This document shows positions 17,525 through 26,931 of a stretch of 64,000 nt of DNA, piece after piece. A model generated the notes under the pieces. It saw only the letters and a list, made by a program, of their open reading frames with translations. It ran no database searches and had not been told where the DNA came from. Position 1 is the first letter of the stretch, and every line of letters begins with the position of its first letter. The stretch is from Eutrophocola sp963925675. GTDB lineage: Bacteria; Pseudomonadota; Gammaproteobacteria; Pseudomonadales; Pseudohongiellaceae. The stretch is taken from NCBI GenBank assembly GCA_963925675.1, contig CAWUSW010000034.1, positions 1-64,000 on the forward strand, written 5' to 3'. Position numbers and translations under genes: made by a program.

Positions 17525-17774
17525 CTCCGTTCTCAGCTCCTGCATTCTCTTCCTGCTGTAATGAAAACCTTGCTGTTGTTTTGCCATCAACGATAACGCC
17601 CTCTTTGAACATTGCAAGTGGTCTGACCCAGTAGCTACGTTCAGCTTCGTTGCCATACAATGGAAAATACAAAACCAGATCTTCTTCCGTTTCAGTATGC
17701 CTGGCAGAGCCAATGACCTGGTAATCACTGCCTTTATAATGACGATAGCGCCCTGGTGTTATCAATGACTTCAT
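17520..17774 (-). CDS. DUF1653 family protein
   Basis: This 84-residue protein matches the small DUF1653 family: PGRYRHYKGSDYQVIGSARHTETEE near the start and LVLYFPLYGNEAERSYWVRPLAMF in the middle, both typical of the family. The function of these SH3-like small proteins is unknown. The C-terminus and stop fall at the edge of a heptamer repeat array (17476-17524), so the last residues may be repeat-derived. It follows tgpA on the same strand with a 40-bp gap. Confidence 0.88.
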   Translation of the reverse strand: MKSLITPGRYRHYKGSDYQVIGSARHTETEEDLVLYFPLYGNEAERSYWVRPLAMFKEGVIVDGKTTARFSLQQEENAGAENGV

Positions 17775-17814
17775 GTAATTTCCTGCTTGTTTATTGGCGC
17801 TTATGCCAGATGTG

Positions 17815-19917
17815 TTAATTGATTACTCTAAATTTTCGAACGGCCATTTTCAGTGCATTTAGTTGCTCTTCATATTTGCTCATATTGATATCTCGGAAAG
17901 CAAGATCCATATATAGAGTCGTGATAGTTGAAACATCATCAGACCATTGTGGTTGTAATGCCGCTATTCTTTCACTGTAATGGCTTGGCGTTTCGCCAGC
18001 TTGACGGCTTATTCCATTATCCGCCAGGAATTTACAAAACTTAAGATACAGGGCGTTTTCAGGCGCTTGAGGTTTTTCTGCAGGTTTGCGCAAAACAATG
18101 AATGCCACCACACCTATCGCTAGAAAAAACATGCCTAACAAAGAATAAATTATTTTTACTTTAGATACCCTTTCGAACAAACGACTGAACAATGCAAACT
18201 GTTGGCCCGCGTCATAATTCAGGACAAAGCGGTTCCAGGCATAATCAATCATTTCCATTCGCAGTATAAGATCATTGACCAGTGAACTGCTGCTGCGAAG
18301 ATTCAGCAAGGAAAACACTTCATCATCCAGAAAACCTTCATCTTCCTGTAAAGTAGACTGACTACCAAATTCGATACGCCCTGGAGCTACAGCAAAAGTT
18401 GGATCGAAATGTACCCAGCCTTCTCCCTCCAGCCACACCTCTGTCCAGGCATGAGCATCATACTGACGCACAATGAGTGTCTCGTTATATTTATTAAATT
18501 CACCGCCTTGATAACCAAGTACTACCCTGGATGGTATACCTACTGAACGCATCAGAAAGGTAAAGGCGCTGGAATAATGTTCACAAAATCCTTCATGGGT
18601 ATTAAACAGAAAATCATCTATTGGGTTTTCTCCAAGAAGGCTGGGGCTCAAGGTGTAATAAAATTCTTCGTTTCTGATGTAATCCAGCACGGCATTAACA
18701 TATTCTCTATCAGAGCCCACTTGTGCACGAAGCTGCCGTGCAAAAGCATGGCTTTGCGGATTACCCACGTCAGGAAGAATCGTAGTGTTTTCTCTCATTC
18801 GTGACGATATAGTAAGGTCAACTTTATGCTCAAGATAGGATTCTGCTTCATAGGAGAAGCGCTGTGAGATGGGGCGTACGGTACCTACCTGGAATTCCCG
18901 GCGCATCCATAATCGTTCATCAACAATCTCGGGAACCATTAAGGTGTAAATCCAGTTTTGCTGTGTGGGTTCCATAATGACGTTATAGGAAACCGGATTA
19001 CCCGCATGCTGTATTTCCTGAAACCAGGGATTAAATTGTTGTCTGTTAGGCCCAAGATCCTGCAAGCCCTGGAAGCCACGGTAGCTTCCCCTTCCGTTCT
19101 GCCTGCTCCACTCACGCCCATCAAACTGATCAAGGGTAATACCACGCCAGTACAAGTCTCTATACGCGGGTATGCTGGCGGTAAACTGTACTGTAAAAGC
19201 AACCTCTCCTGAGCGGGTAAGGTCTCCTATGTCACCTGGTGACATTTGGTCAGAGAGCCCCGTTACTCCTGATGTACTCTGAAATGGCACTGACCACAAA
19301 GGGCCAATGCGTGGAAACAACAGGAACAACAGTGACATTAACGGGATACTTTGCAGGAGCACCTGGGTAGACAATTTCAGCGTGCGCATGGGACGCTGAA
19401 ACTCTTCAGTCTGGGTTATGGACATCAGTGCCGAGGTGATAACTACTACGCAAACAGACATATACAAAGCAACTGGAATGGATTGCGAATATATAAACTC
19501 GGCTAATACTGAAAAATAACAAAGATATATCACCAACAGTACATCCCGTTTCTTTTTCATCTCAAGTAGTTTCAAGGCAATGCCAACAATTAATACACCG
19601 ACGATGGCATCAGTGGAAAAAATATCTCTGCCGTATTGGACAATGATGGCAACAAGCACAAGAAAGACTATGGTGGTTTTTATTTTGGAACCCGGATAAG
19701 ACACTTTTCCCTGAGATATCAGCACACTAATGCTGATACAAAAAATACACAAAGCGGTCAGCCAGATCGGCATTCTGAGAATATGAGGAATGGTTACCAG
19801 GACCAGCGAGAGTAGAATCCAGATCAATGCTGTTCTGGGCATGCGGAAAATATCACCCCCTGAATGCACATCAATATTGGGTTTTCTCATGAACCATGCC
19901 AGGACCTTCTGGATCAT
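17815..19917 (-). CDS. TgpA-type membrane transglutaminase (DUF3488 + transglutaminase-like domain)
   Basis: The 700-residue protein has a block of about six membrane segments in the first 210 residues (DUF3488) and a periplasmic transglutaminase-like core with an intact triad: C445 in EGFCEHYSS, H489 in YDAHAWTEVW and D505 in VHFDPTFA. One more membrane segment (about 585-605) precedes a cytoplasmic DUF4129-like tail. Pseudomonas TgpA, the best-studied relative, is essential and encoded with MoxR and DUF58 partners, the same order as here. The substrate is unknown; cysteine protease-like activity is also possible. Its start overlaps the DUF58 stop by 4 bp. Confidence 0.94.
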   Translation of the reverse strand: MIQKVLAWFMRKPNIDVHSGGDIFRMPRTALIWILLSLVLVTIPHILRMPIWLTALCIFCISISVLISQGKVSYPGSKIKTTIVFLVLVAIIVQYGRDIFSTDAIVGVLIVGIALKLLEMKKKRDVLLVIYLCYFSVLAEFIYSQSIPVALYMSVCVVVITSALMSITQTEEFQRPMRTLKLSTQVLLQSIPLMSLLFLLFPRIGPLWSVPFQSTSGVTGLSDQMSPGDIGDLTRSGEVAFTVQFTASIPAYRDLYWRGITLDQFDGREWSRQNGRGSYRGFQGLQDLGPNRQQFNPWFQEIQHAGNPVSYNVIMEPTQQNWIYTLMVPEIVDERLWMRREFQVGTVRPISQRFSYEAESYLEHKVDLTISSRMRENTTILPDVGNPQSHAFARQLRAQVGSDREYVNAVLDYIRNEEFYYTLSPSLLGENPIDDFLFNTHEGFCEHYSSAFTFLMRSVGIPSRVVLGYQGGEFNKYNETLIVRQYDAHAWTEVWLEGEGWVHFDPTFAVAPGRIEFGSQSTLQEDEGFLDDEVFSLLNLRSSSSLVNDLILRMEMIDYAWNRFVLNYDAGQQFALFSRLFERVSKVKIIYSLLGMFFLAIGVVAFIVLRKPAEKPQAPENALYLKFCKFLADNGISRQAGETPSHYSERIAALQPQWSDDVSTITTLYMDLAFRDINMSKYEEQLNALKMAVRKFRVIN

Positions 19918-20948
19918 TGATTGCTCCCGGCTGGCATAGTGCTCTCACCATCTTGCTGGAGATTAAACAGAGCCAGGGCCTTCATCACCTGCAAATAGTG
20001 TTCACTGCCTTTAGCGGGTTCAATCTTAATGACTGGCAATTCAAGACCATAATCATGCCCTCCTGCATCCAGTTGCAGCACACAATAAGAAAGACGGGAT
20101 AGGCGCTGTTCAATATGCATATCAGGAAACATATCCCACTTTAGCCAGATTTTATCGTCAACATTGGCAGAATACTCCTTGGTGTACATCCCCCGACCTC
20201 GCGCAGCAATCTTCCATGCCACATGACGCAAGGAATCACCACGCTGATAGTTACGTAAACCATGAAAATCATCAGTCCCCCGTGTGACATTGGTATGACC
20301 ACTGTCCTGTTGTTGAGAAGTTAACCAGTCAAGATCACACGTCTCGGGTTTGGGATAGACAAGACAGCGTAAATCCAGGTCAACTAATGACCATGCACGA
20401 CAAATGCCGAAAGGAAAAATAGTGGCTATTTTCAGTCTTCCGGGAGAAAACCAGCCTCTGTTTTCTGCAACAATATACAGACTGCTCCGTTCTTCTGTGT
20501 TCTCAATCAAATTGGCAATAACTGTGCGTGAGCCAGGATAATTCAACTGGACCGCCTCATGAATTCGTTTGCCATAACGAGACAGGATGACTGTTATTTC
20601 TGCATACTCACCAGCAAATATCGATCCCCCTGCGACTGCAGAGATATGTAAACCGGCAAGATTACGAAAGGTATATAAAATAGTGAGTATAAAAACCCCG
20701 AGTAACCAGAACACCAGGGCAAAGGCGAGACTGATTTCGTAATTCACAGCACCGATAAACATCAGTGCGAGAACCGCCAGAAAACCGAGGCCTTGCTGAT
20801 TTGGGATGATAAAGATATTACGTTGGCTGAGGATGACATGACGTGCGGGAGGAATCCTGCGCCTGATCCAGCTGAGGTGATATTTCTTCCAGCGTGAACC
20901 GAGCATTTGCCGCCAGCTCGGTTGTAGTTGTTGTACTCCTGTATTCAT
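19914..20948 (-). CDS. DUF58 membrane protein (TgpA operon)
   Basis: The 344-residue protein has two adjacent membrane segments (near residues 50-90) followed by a soluble region with the DUF58 signature DDFHGLRNYQRGDSLRHVAWK (near 235-255). Unlike the DUF58 protein at 8811-9776 it is membrane-anchored, so the two are not recent duplicates. It sits between moxR and tgpA, overlapping tgpA by 4 bp. Function unknown; association with a MoxR ATPase is a family-wide pattern. Confidence 0.92.
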   Translation of the reverse strand: MNTGVQQLQPSWRQMLGSRWKKYHLSWIRRRIPPARHVILSQRNIFIIPNQQGLGFLAVLALMFIGAVNYEISLAFALVFWLLGVFILTILYTFRNLAGLHISAVAGGSIFAGEYAEITVILSRYGKRIHEAVQLNYPGSRTVIANLIENTEERSSLYIVAENRGWFSPGRLKIATIFPFGICRAWSLVDLDLRCLVYPKPETCDLDWLTSQQQDSGHTNVTRGTDDFHGLRNYQRGDSLRHVAWKIAARGRGMYTKEYSANVDDKIWLKWDMFPDMHIEQRLSRLSYCVLQLDAGGHDYGLELPVIKIEPAKGSEHYLQVMKALALFNLQQDGESTMPAGSNQ

Positions 20949-20981
20949 AGATGGTGACCAGGAATCAATTCGATAAATAGG

Positions 20982-21968
20982 CTAGAAAATATCCACTTCA
21001 TTGAGCAAGCGCTGTGAATAGGATTCACCGCTACGCCCGGATGTATCGGTAAGAGAGCGTAAACGGTGATCTACCACTGCCGGAAGAACCATTTGCACAT
21101 CTTCCGGAATCACATGCATACGGTCATGCATCAAAGCCCAGGTGCGGGCACTGCGCATCAGAGCCATAGCTCCACGCGGCGAAAGGCCAAATGAAAAAAG
21201 ATTATCCTGACGCGTATAGGCAACTATTCGCTGCACATAATCCAGCAAAGTCTCTGTAGCATGTACTTCGCCAATACGCTCACTGATATGAGTGATATCT
21301 TCAGGCGATAATGTTTGCTGCATATCATTCAGGTTTTTACGCTGATCCGTACTGTTGAGCAGTATTCTTTCAGCCTGCGGATCCGGATAGCCAATTTGCA
21401 GACGCATTAAAAAACGATCAAGTTGTGATTCTGGTAATGGATAAGTACCTGCAAAACTAATCGGATTCTGTGTAGCAATAACAAAAAATGGTTTCGGCAA
21501 CTCGTGGGTATTATTGTCGATGGAAATCTGTCCCTCTTCCATCGCTTCAAGCAGAGCACTTTGCGTTTTAGGCGTTGTTCTGTTGATTTCATCAGCCAGG
21601 ATCAGGTTCGAAAAAATCGGTCCCTGATGAAAGGAAAACTGTCCTGTGCTCTGATCATAAATTGTGACGCCAAGAATATCCGCAGGCAGTAAATCGCTGG
21701 TGAACTGAATACGTGAATAGTGCAAGCCAAAAACTTTTGCCAACGCCTGTGAAAGCGTCGTTTTTCCCATACCGGGCTTGTCTTCCATTAATAAATGGCC
21801 GCCTGCAAATAAACAGCATAGAGATAGACGAATCTGTTTTTCCTTCCCCAGCACTACTTTGCCAATTTCAGTGACAGCATCCTCGACTTTTGTCTGGATA
21901 TGTATAGGGGATGTATCCGTGGACGATACCACGGATGTTGTTTCTTCGTTATTCACAATCTGTTCCAT
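20982..21968 (-). CDS. MoxR-family AAA+ ATPase (TgpA operon)
   Basis: The 328-residue protein has Walker A EDKPGMGKT (62-70), Walker B LILADEIN (122-129), the sensor-1 region ATQNPISFAGTYPLPESQLDRF and the lid motif GLSPRGAMALMRSARTWALM. An N-terminal extension of about 25 residues is Ser/Thr-rich. Its ATG overlaps the purF stop (TAATG at 21968), an arrangement that usually means translational coupling. It differs clearly from the MoxR at 7812-8771 in the P-loop and lid, so these are two MoxR subfamilies. Confidence 0.96.
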   Translation of the reverse strand: MEQIVNNEETTSVVSSTDTSPIHIQTKVEDAVTEIGKVVLGKEKQIRLSLCCLFAGGHLLMEDKPGMGKTTLSQALAKVFGLHYSRIQFTSDLLPADILGVTIYDQSTGQFSFHQGPIFSNLILADEINRTTPKTQSALLEAMEEGQISIDNNTHELPKPFFVIATQNPISFAGTYPLPESQLDRFLMRLQIGYPDPQAERILLNSTDQRKNLNDMQQTLSPEDITHISERIGEVHATETLLDYVQRIVAYTRQDNLFSFGLSPRGAMALMRSARTWALMHDRMHVIPEDVQMVLPAVVDHRLRSLTDTSGRSGESYSQRLLNEVDIF

Positions 21969-23506
21969 TAACCGGCATTATGAAGATCAAGTATGTCTTC
22001 ATCCTCTTTTGAACGGGCAACACCAGAGCCCCACGAATTTCGTTTTTTCTTGGCGAATTCACTGCGCTTCTGTTGGAGTTTTAGCAGGTATTCTTCACTG
22101 ACATCGCTGGTGACGTACTTGCCATTAAAGACAGAGCACTCAAAGTCCATTGGAATAATACTACCTTCAGCACAGGAAGAAATAAGGTCTTCCAGATCCT
22201 GAAAAATCAGCCAGTCAGCACCAATGGCTTGCCTGATTTCTTCAATGGTCTTGCCATGGGCAATCAATTCATCTACTGCAGGCATATCGATACCATAAAC
22301 GTTGGGATGACGTACCGGAGGAGCTGCCGAACAGAAATAAACATTCCTCGCACCGGCTTCCCTGGCCATATCGATAATCTGCTTGCATGTTGTTCCCCGC
22401 ACGATGGAATCATCTACCAGCAAAACATTCTTATCCTGAAACTCCAGTGGCGTTGCATTGAGTTTTTGTTTCACCGATTTCTTGCGCTGGCTTTGTCCAG
22501 GCATGATGAAAGTCCGGCCAATGTAGCGATTCTTTACAAAACCCTCGCGGTATTTAACGCCAAGAGCATTCGCCAATTCTACTGCAGCGGTTCGCGATGT
22601 ATCCGGAATAGGAATCACAACATCAATATCATGGTCAGGACGTTCTTTAATAATTTTTTGTGCCAGTTTTTCACCCATACGTAAACGTGATTTGTATACA
22701 GAGACACCATCAATCATTGAATCTGGCCGGGCGAAATAGACATGCTCAAAAATACAGGAAGTTAATTTGCTTTCCTCACAGCAGATACGGGTTTGTAGAT
22801 TACCTGCCTGGTCAATATAAACAGCTTCTCCTGGTGCCACATCCCTGATCAGCTTAAAACCTTGTGAATCAAGAGCGACACTTTCGGAGGCTATCATGTA
22901 TTCATCGCCCTTGCGGGTGCGTTTTTTACCAAATACCAGTGGTCGAATACCGTATTTATCCCGAAAACCTACGATGCCGTAACCGACAATCATGGCGACC
23001 GCAGCATAGGCACCACGACAACGTCTATGTACCCCTTCAACAGCGGTAAAGACGTCTTCAGCAGTGGGTTGAATTTTATTTTGTACCTGTAATTCATGAG
23101 CAAATACATTCAGCAAAACCTCCGAATCGGAATCGGTATTCAGGTGGCGGAGATCATCTTGATAAATGTCTATACTGAGGTCTTCAGAATTGGTGAGATT
23201 ACCATTATGGGCAAGACTGATGCCATAGGGGGAGTTTACATACAGCGGCTGAGCTTGCGCAGGACCACTGCTGCCGGCTGTAGGGTAACGGACATGACCG
23301 AGTCCCATATTGCCAGTTAACTGACGCATGTGGCTGGTGCGAAAAACATCGCGTACCAGGCCATTGTCCTTGCGTAAATTGAGCTTTCCCCCCTCACTGG
23401 TGACAATCCCTGCCGCATCCTGTCCCCTGTGCTGCAGTACGGTGAGACTATCGTAGATCGCAAGGTTTACATTGGATTTTCCAACAATACCGACAATTCC
23501 GCACAT
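21968..23506 (-). CDS. purF: Amidophosphoribosyltransferase
   Basis: The 512-residue enzyme catalyses the first step of purine synthesis, PRPP plus glutamine to phosphoribosylamine. MCGIVGIVG supplies the N-terminal catalytic Cys after Met removal. LGHVRYPTAGSS and SLAHNGNLTN belong to the glutaminase domain. VLLVDDSIVRGTT is the PRPP-binding loop. Its place after cvpA is the classic cvpA-purF arrangement. In pseudomonads a sulfur-metabolism gene follows; here a MoxR gene overlaps its stop. Confidence 0.97.
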   Translation of the reverse strand: MCGIVGIVGKSNVNLAIYDSLTVLQHRGQDAAGIVTSEGGKLNLRKDNGLVRDVFRTSHMRQLTGNMGLGHVRYPTAGSSGPAQAQPLYVNSPYGISLAHNGNLTNSEDLSIDIYQDDLRHLNTDSDSEVLLNVFAHELQVQNKIQPTAEDVFTAVEGVHRRCRGAYAAVAMIVGYGIVGFRDKYGIRPLVFGKKRTRKGDEYMIASESVALDSQGFKLIRDVAPGEAVYIDQAGNLQTRICCEESKLTSCIFEHVYFARPDSMIDGVSVYKSRLRMGEKLAQKIIKERPDHDIDVVIPIPDTSRTAAVELANALGVKYREGFVKNRYIGRTFIMPGQSQRKKSVKQKLNATPLEFQDKNVLLVDDSIVRGTTCKQIIDMAREAGARNVYFCSAAPPVRHPNVYGIDMPAVDELIAHGKTIEEIRQAIGADWLIFQDLEDLISSCAEGSIIPMDFECSVFNGKYVTSDVSEEYLLKLQQKRSEFAKKKRNSWGSGVARSKEDEDILDLHNAG

Positions 23507-23544
23507 TTATTTCGCCCTATCCAAGATGAATGTTACTGATGTCA

Positions 23545-24030
23545 TCAGGCAGCGACCTGTTCAGTCACTGTCTGTCCTAAACCAAAAAAACCCTGCAGAT
23601 AATCAATCATTGCCAAGGCATGTGGAACCAGTTTCGAGCCATCGAACCAGGCCTGTGAAATATCGAACTGGCTGCAAATAAAAATGATAACCAGGACAAT
23701 GATCATACCGCGCAATACGCCAAATAAGGCCCCTAACGTTCTGTCTGCGCCTTTGAGCCCGGCGGCTTCTGTTAATTTCGAAATCAGGTTACTTATCAGG
23801 GTACCGGTGAAAATAACAACAATAAAAAGAAGCGCGAAGGCTGCTATTCTGCGCAAGCTGGGATTATTAATTAAATTTTCCATTAAATCAGCAAGTTGCG
23901 AGCTAAATAGAGTACCTGCCACGATTGCTGCAAACCAACTTGCCAGAGAAAGCGCTTCCTTGATCAGGCCCCTGAATACCCCTAACAAGGCAGAAATAAC
24001 AACTATGCCAACTATGATGATATCGATCAT
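23545..24030 (-). CDS. cvpA: CvpA family membrane protein
   Basis: The 161-residue protein has four hydrophobic segments and the family signature GVFRGLIKEALSLASWFAA near the N-terminus and LGALFGVLRGMI in the third helix region. CvpA is an inner-membrane protein originally linked to colicin V production, later to bile and envelope stress tolerance. It sits between dedD and purF as in E. coli. The last 25 residues are soluble. Confidence 0.95.
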   Translation of the reverse strand: MIDIIIVGIVVISALLGVFRGLIKEALSLASWFAAIVAGTLFSSQLADLMENLINNPSLRRIAAFALLFIVVIFTGTLISNLISKLTEAAGLKGADRTLGALFGVLRGMIIVLVIIFICSQFDISQAWFDGSKLVPHALAMIDYLQGFFGLGQTVTEQVAA

Positions 24031-24046
24031 CTTTTATAGCTGTCCG

Positions 24047-24610
24047 TTATTGCTCAAGTTCATCGATAGTGAACTGAACGACAACACCTTCCAGTTCAAA
24101 CTCCTCAGCTAGCTCCTGCTGCAATCTTCCAGCTTCCGACTCCGTTAGCACGGGACCAACATAAACACCGGTAAGAAGTCCCCTGCTTGAATTAATAGGT
24201 CTGCTGAAGCCTTTGTATTTCTGCTCTCTGAGACGGCTTACCAGGGCTTCTGCATTAGACTTTTCACCAAAAGAGCCTAAACGCACTGTCCAGGTTTCGG
24301 GAATGCCCGCTGTATCCAATTTCGGTCTCTCAGGCGCTGGTGGGAGTGATGCATTGCCCGAATTCGTTGCTTGCCGGGTTGGTGCTGATGTTTCAACACT
24401 TTTTTCGGCAATAGAAAGCTTGTCAGAAGATATTTCAGGTCTGAGCGGTTCTATGTCGGGAACAACAGGCATGGGGGGAGAATCCGGAATGGAGCCGCTC
24501 ATTTCAGGGGGGGAGACGCCTTCTCCATCCAGAAGTACCGGGATGAAGATAATCGCCAGACAACCAACAACTACCGTTCCTATTAGTCGCTGTTTCATCG
24601 CTATATTCAA
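24047..24610 (-). CDS. dedD: DedD-like SPOR-domain protein
   Basis: The 187-residue protein has an N-terminal membrane anchor (MNIAMKQRLIGTVVVGCLAI and on), a Pro/Ser-rich periplasmic linker, and a C-terminal SPOR domain (TWTVRLGSFGEKSNAEALVSRL through GVYVGPVLTESEA). SPOR domains bind denuded glycan strands at the division septum, and DedD is a late division protein. The folC-dedD-cvpA-purF order is conserved. Its start overlaps the folC stop by 4 bp. Confidence 0.94.
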   Translation of the reverse strand: MNIAMKQRLIGTVVVGCLAIIFIPVLLDGEGVSPPEMSGSIPDSPPMPVVPDIEPLRPEISSDKLSIAEKSVETSAPTRQATNSGNASLPPAPERPKLDTAGIPETWTVRLGSFGEKSNAEALVSRLREQKYKGFSRPINSSRGLLTGVYVGPVLTESEAGRLQQELAEEFELEGVVVQFTIDELEQ

Positions 24611-25887
24611 ATCAACTCCAGTACCGCAGAGACGGTAAAAAACGATCCGGTCACAAGGAGTACAGCATCACCATCTTCGTTTTGCTGACTGCTCAAATTC
24701 GCAGCAGTTATGGTTTTATCTGCCGCTGTGTAAGCCTCGGTGATGGTGCTGAAATAATTCACCGTGGACTCCCCTGTTTCGTGCAGATAATTATATAGTA
24801 TTTTTCCTTCCAGTCCCCGCTCTTCCTCGATACTTGCGACATACCACACTGGCTTTAATTCTTTGAAACACTCAACCACTTCCTGATAATTCTTGTCCGC
24901 CAACATGGCGAGCACAATATTGATTTTCTTACCCGGAAAGCGAGCTTGTACCTGCGTCACAAGACGCCTGGCTGCATGAGGATTATGGGCCACATCCAGA
25001 ATTAGCGCATAGTCTTTTTGCACATGCTGAAAGCGACCAGGTAAAGCGGCATTCATAAGACCCGATTTTAACTGCTCCGTGGTGATTTCAGGCGCCAGCA
25101 AACTTATCGCCTGAAGCACTGTGGCACAGTTATCCAGTGGATAATCATTGAGCGGCAGTTCATTTAAGGAAATACTATCCCCGCTACTATTTGTTCCCTG
25201 CCACTGCCAGAAATTGTCATTTTTTTGTTCAGCATTGAAGGCAATCCCATTGGCATAGACCGTTGCACCGATACTATCGGCATGCTTTGTGACACTTTCA
25301 GGGATGTCTTTTTCTCCGATCAGGGCAGGAATGGCAGTACGGAAAATTCCCGCTTTCTCAAAACCAATAGCTTCACGCGTATCGCCCAGCCAGTCGGTAT
25401 GATCAAGGGCCACATTGGTCAGTATTGCCAGGTCAGGATCGAGAATGTTTACCGCATCCAGGCGTCCACCCAATCCTATTTCAAGAATTATATAATCAGC
25501 TTTATAGCGAGAAAAAAGTTGTAATGCTGCAAGAGTGCCAAATTCAAAATAAGTAAGCTGGATATCGCCGCGTAAAGCTTCCACTGCAGCAAAGGATTCA
25601 CACAACTCCTCATCACTAGCGAGCCTGTTGCCCAGTTTTACACGTTCGTTGTATCGCAGAATATGGGGTGAGGTGTAACAGCATGTACTGTGGCCGCCTT
25701 TCTCAAGAATCGCGGACAGCATGCTGACAGTCGATCCTTTGCCATTGGTTCCTGCCACCGTGATGATTTTACTGCCATCAAGACCTATAGGGAGCTTTGC
25801 GGCGACTTTAGAAATACGCTCCAGTCCCAACTCTATATTACTGGGATGACATTGCTCGAGATACTCAAGCCACTGTGCGAGATTCAA
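24607..25887 (-). CDS. folC: Folylpolyglutamate synthase / dihydrofolate synthase
   Basis: The 426-residue Mur-ligase-family enzyme adds glutamate to dihydropteroate and folates. The ATP loop is TVAGTNGKGSTVSML, and SPHILRYNERVKL, LEIGLGGRLDAVNI, TNVALDHTDWLG and LDVAHNPHAARR are diagnostic. The length fits the bifunctional bacterial enzyme. It works with folE (39.5 kb) in folate synthesis, though the two are not linked. It follows accD by about 75 bp on the same strand. Confidence 0.97.
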   Translation of the reverse strand: MNLAQWLEYLEQCHPSNIELGLERISKVAAKLPIGLDGSKIITVAGTNGKGSTVSMLSAILEKGGHSTCCYTSPHILRYNERVKLGNRLASDEELCESFAAVEALRGDIQLTYFEFGTLAALQLFSRYKADYIILEIGLGGRLDAVNILDPDLAILTNVALDHTDWLGDTREAIGFEKAGIFRTAIPALIGEKDIPESVTKHADSIGATVYANGIAFNAEQKNDNFWQWQGTNSSGDSISLNELPLNDYPLDNCATVLQAISLLAPEITTEQLKSGLMNAALPGRFQHVQKDYALILDVAHNPHAARRLVTQVQARFPGKKINIVLAMLADKNYQEVVECFKELKPVWYVASIEEERGLEGKILYNYLHETGESTVNYFSTITEAYTAADKTITAANLSSQQNEDGDAVLLVTGSFFTVSAVLELI

Positions 25888-25961
25888 GCCCTACCCCTGA
25901 CTGATATTTTAAAAAACAGAATTGATAAAATTGTGAATCACCTTATTCTTTCAATCTGGAA

Positions 25962-26849
25962 TTAAACAAGCTCTTGTTGTGTTGATCGGTCTGTAAACTG
26001 AAACATCAGTTTTCCTACCAGAGAACTTATGCGATCACGCAGTTCTTTGCGATGCACTATCATGTCGATAGCACCATGCTCCAGGAGAAATTCACTACGT
26101 TGAAAGCCTTCCGGTAATTTTTCGCGCACCGTCTGACGAATGACATCCTGTCCGGCAAATCCGATAAAGGCATTGGGCTCAGCAATGTTGATATCGCCAA
26201 GCATAGCCAGGCTGGCTGATACGCCACCATAGACAGGATCTACCAGAACAGAAATATAGAGGAGTCCTTTTTGCTTCATCTTTTCCAAGGCTGCAGCAGT
26301 TTTTGCCATTTGCATCAGGGATATCAATGCTTCCTGCATGCGTGCGCCACCGCTGGTGGCAAAGCAAACCAATGGCAATTCTTCTGCCAGGCATTTGTTC
26401 ACCGCAAGAGTAAATTTCTCACCGACTACCGCGCCCATTGAACCGCCGATAAAACCAAACTCAAATGCAGCCACAACAATTGCCCGGCCTTTTAGTTTTC
26501 CTTTAACGACAACCATCGCATCGTTTTCTCCGGTTGCTTTTTTAGCCGCCAGTAGTCGATCCTTGTATTTTTTCAGATCACGAAATTTAAGAGCATCATT
26601 AGGCATTATGTCTGCACCCAGCTCCTCCTGATTCTCCTTGTCGAGGAAAATTTCCAGACGGCGTCGCGCTGAAATTCGCATATGGTGATCACACTTTGGA
26701 CAAACATCGAGATTCTCATCAAGATTGTCCCGATACAATACCGCTTCACAACGAGGGCATTTTTTCCACAAACCTTCTGGAATACTGCGTGACTTGCTCG
26801 ATTCCTGCGAGCGGCCAACAGAAGGAAGTATTTTATTAATCCAGCTCAT
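25962..26849 (-). CDS. accD: Acetyl-CoA carboxylase carboxyltransferase beta subunit
   Basis: The 295-residue protein carries the four-Cys zinc ribbon CPRCEAVLYRD..CPKCDHHMR (about residues 32-56) and a crotonase-fold carboxyltransferase domain with FGFIGGSMGAVVGEKF, SGGARMQEA and YGGVSASLAM. It forms the alpha2beta2 carboxyltransferase with AccA to make malonyl-CoA for fatty acids. The accD-folC order is conserved in gammaproteobacteria. Two tandem hairpin repeats lie just upstream. Confidence 0.98.
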   Translation of the reverse strand: MSWINKILPSVGRSQESSKSRSIPEGLWKKCPRCEAVLYRDNLDENLDVCPKCDHHMRISARRRLEIFLDKENQEELGADIMPNDALKFRDLKKYKDRLLAAKKATGENDAMVVVKGKLKGRAIVVAAFEFGFIGGSMGAVVGEKFTLAVNKCLAEELPLVCFATSGGARMQEALISLMQMAKTAAALEKMKQKGLLYISVLVDPVYGGVSASLAMLGDINIAEPNAFIGFAGQDVIRQTVREKLPEGFQRSEFLLEHGAIDMIVHRKELRDRISSLVGKLMFQFTDRSTQQELV

Positions 26850-26878
26850 AGATACCTGCTATAGCAAAATTTAATTAG

Positions 26879-26923
26879 GGTTAAAGTCAAGATTTAACCT
26901 TGGTTAAGGTCAAGATTTAACCT
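26879..26923. repeat. Tandem pair of small inverted repeats between trpA and accD
   Basis: Two near-identical 21-bp units (26880-26900 and 26903-26923) each carry GGTTAA arms: GGTTAAA (26879-26885) with TTTAACC (26893-26899), and GGTTAA (26902-26907) with TTAACC (26917-26922). They differ at one base in the loop region. They could be operators, processing hairpins or a simple duplication. Confidence 0.7.
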
Positions 26924-26931
26924 GACTGAAA

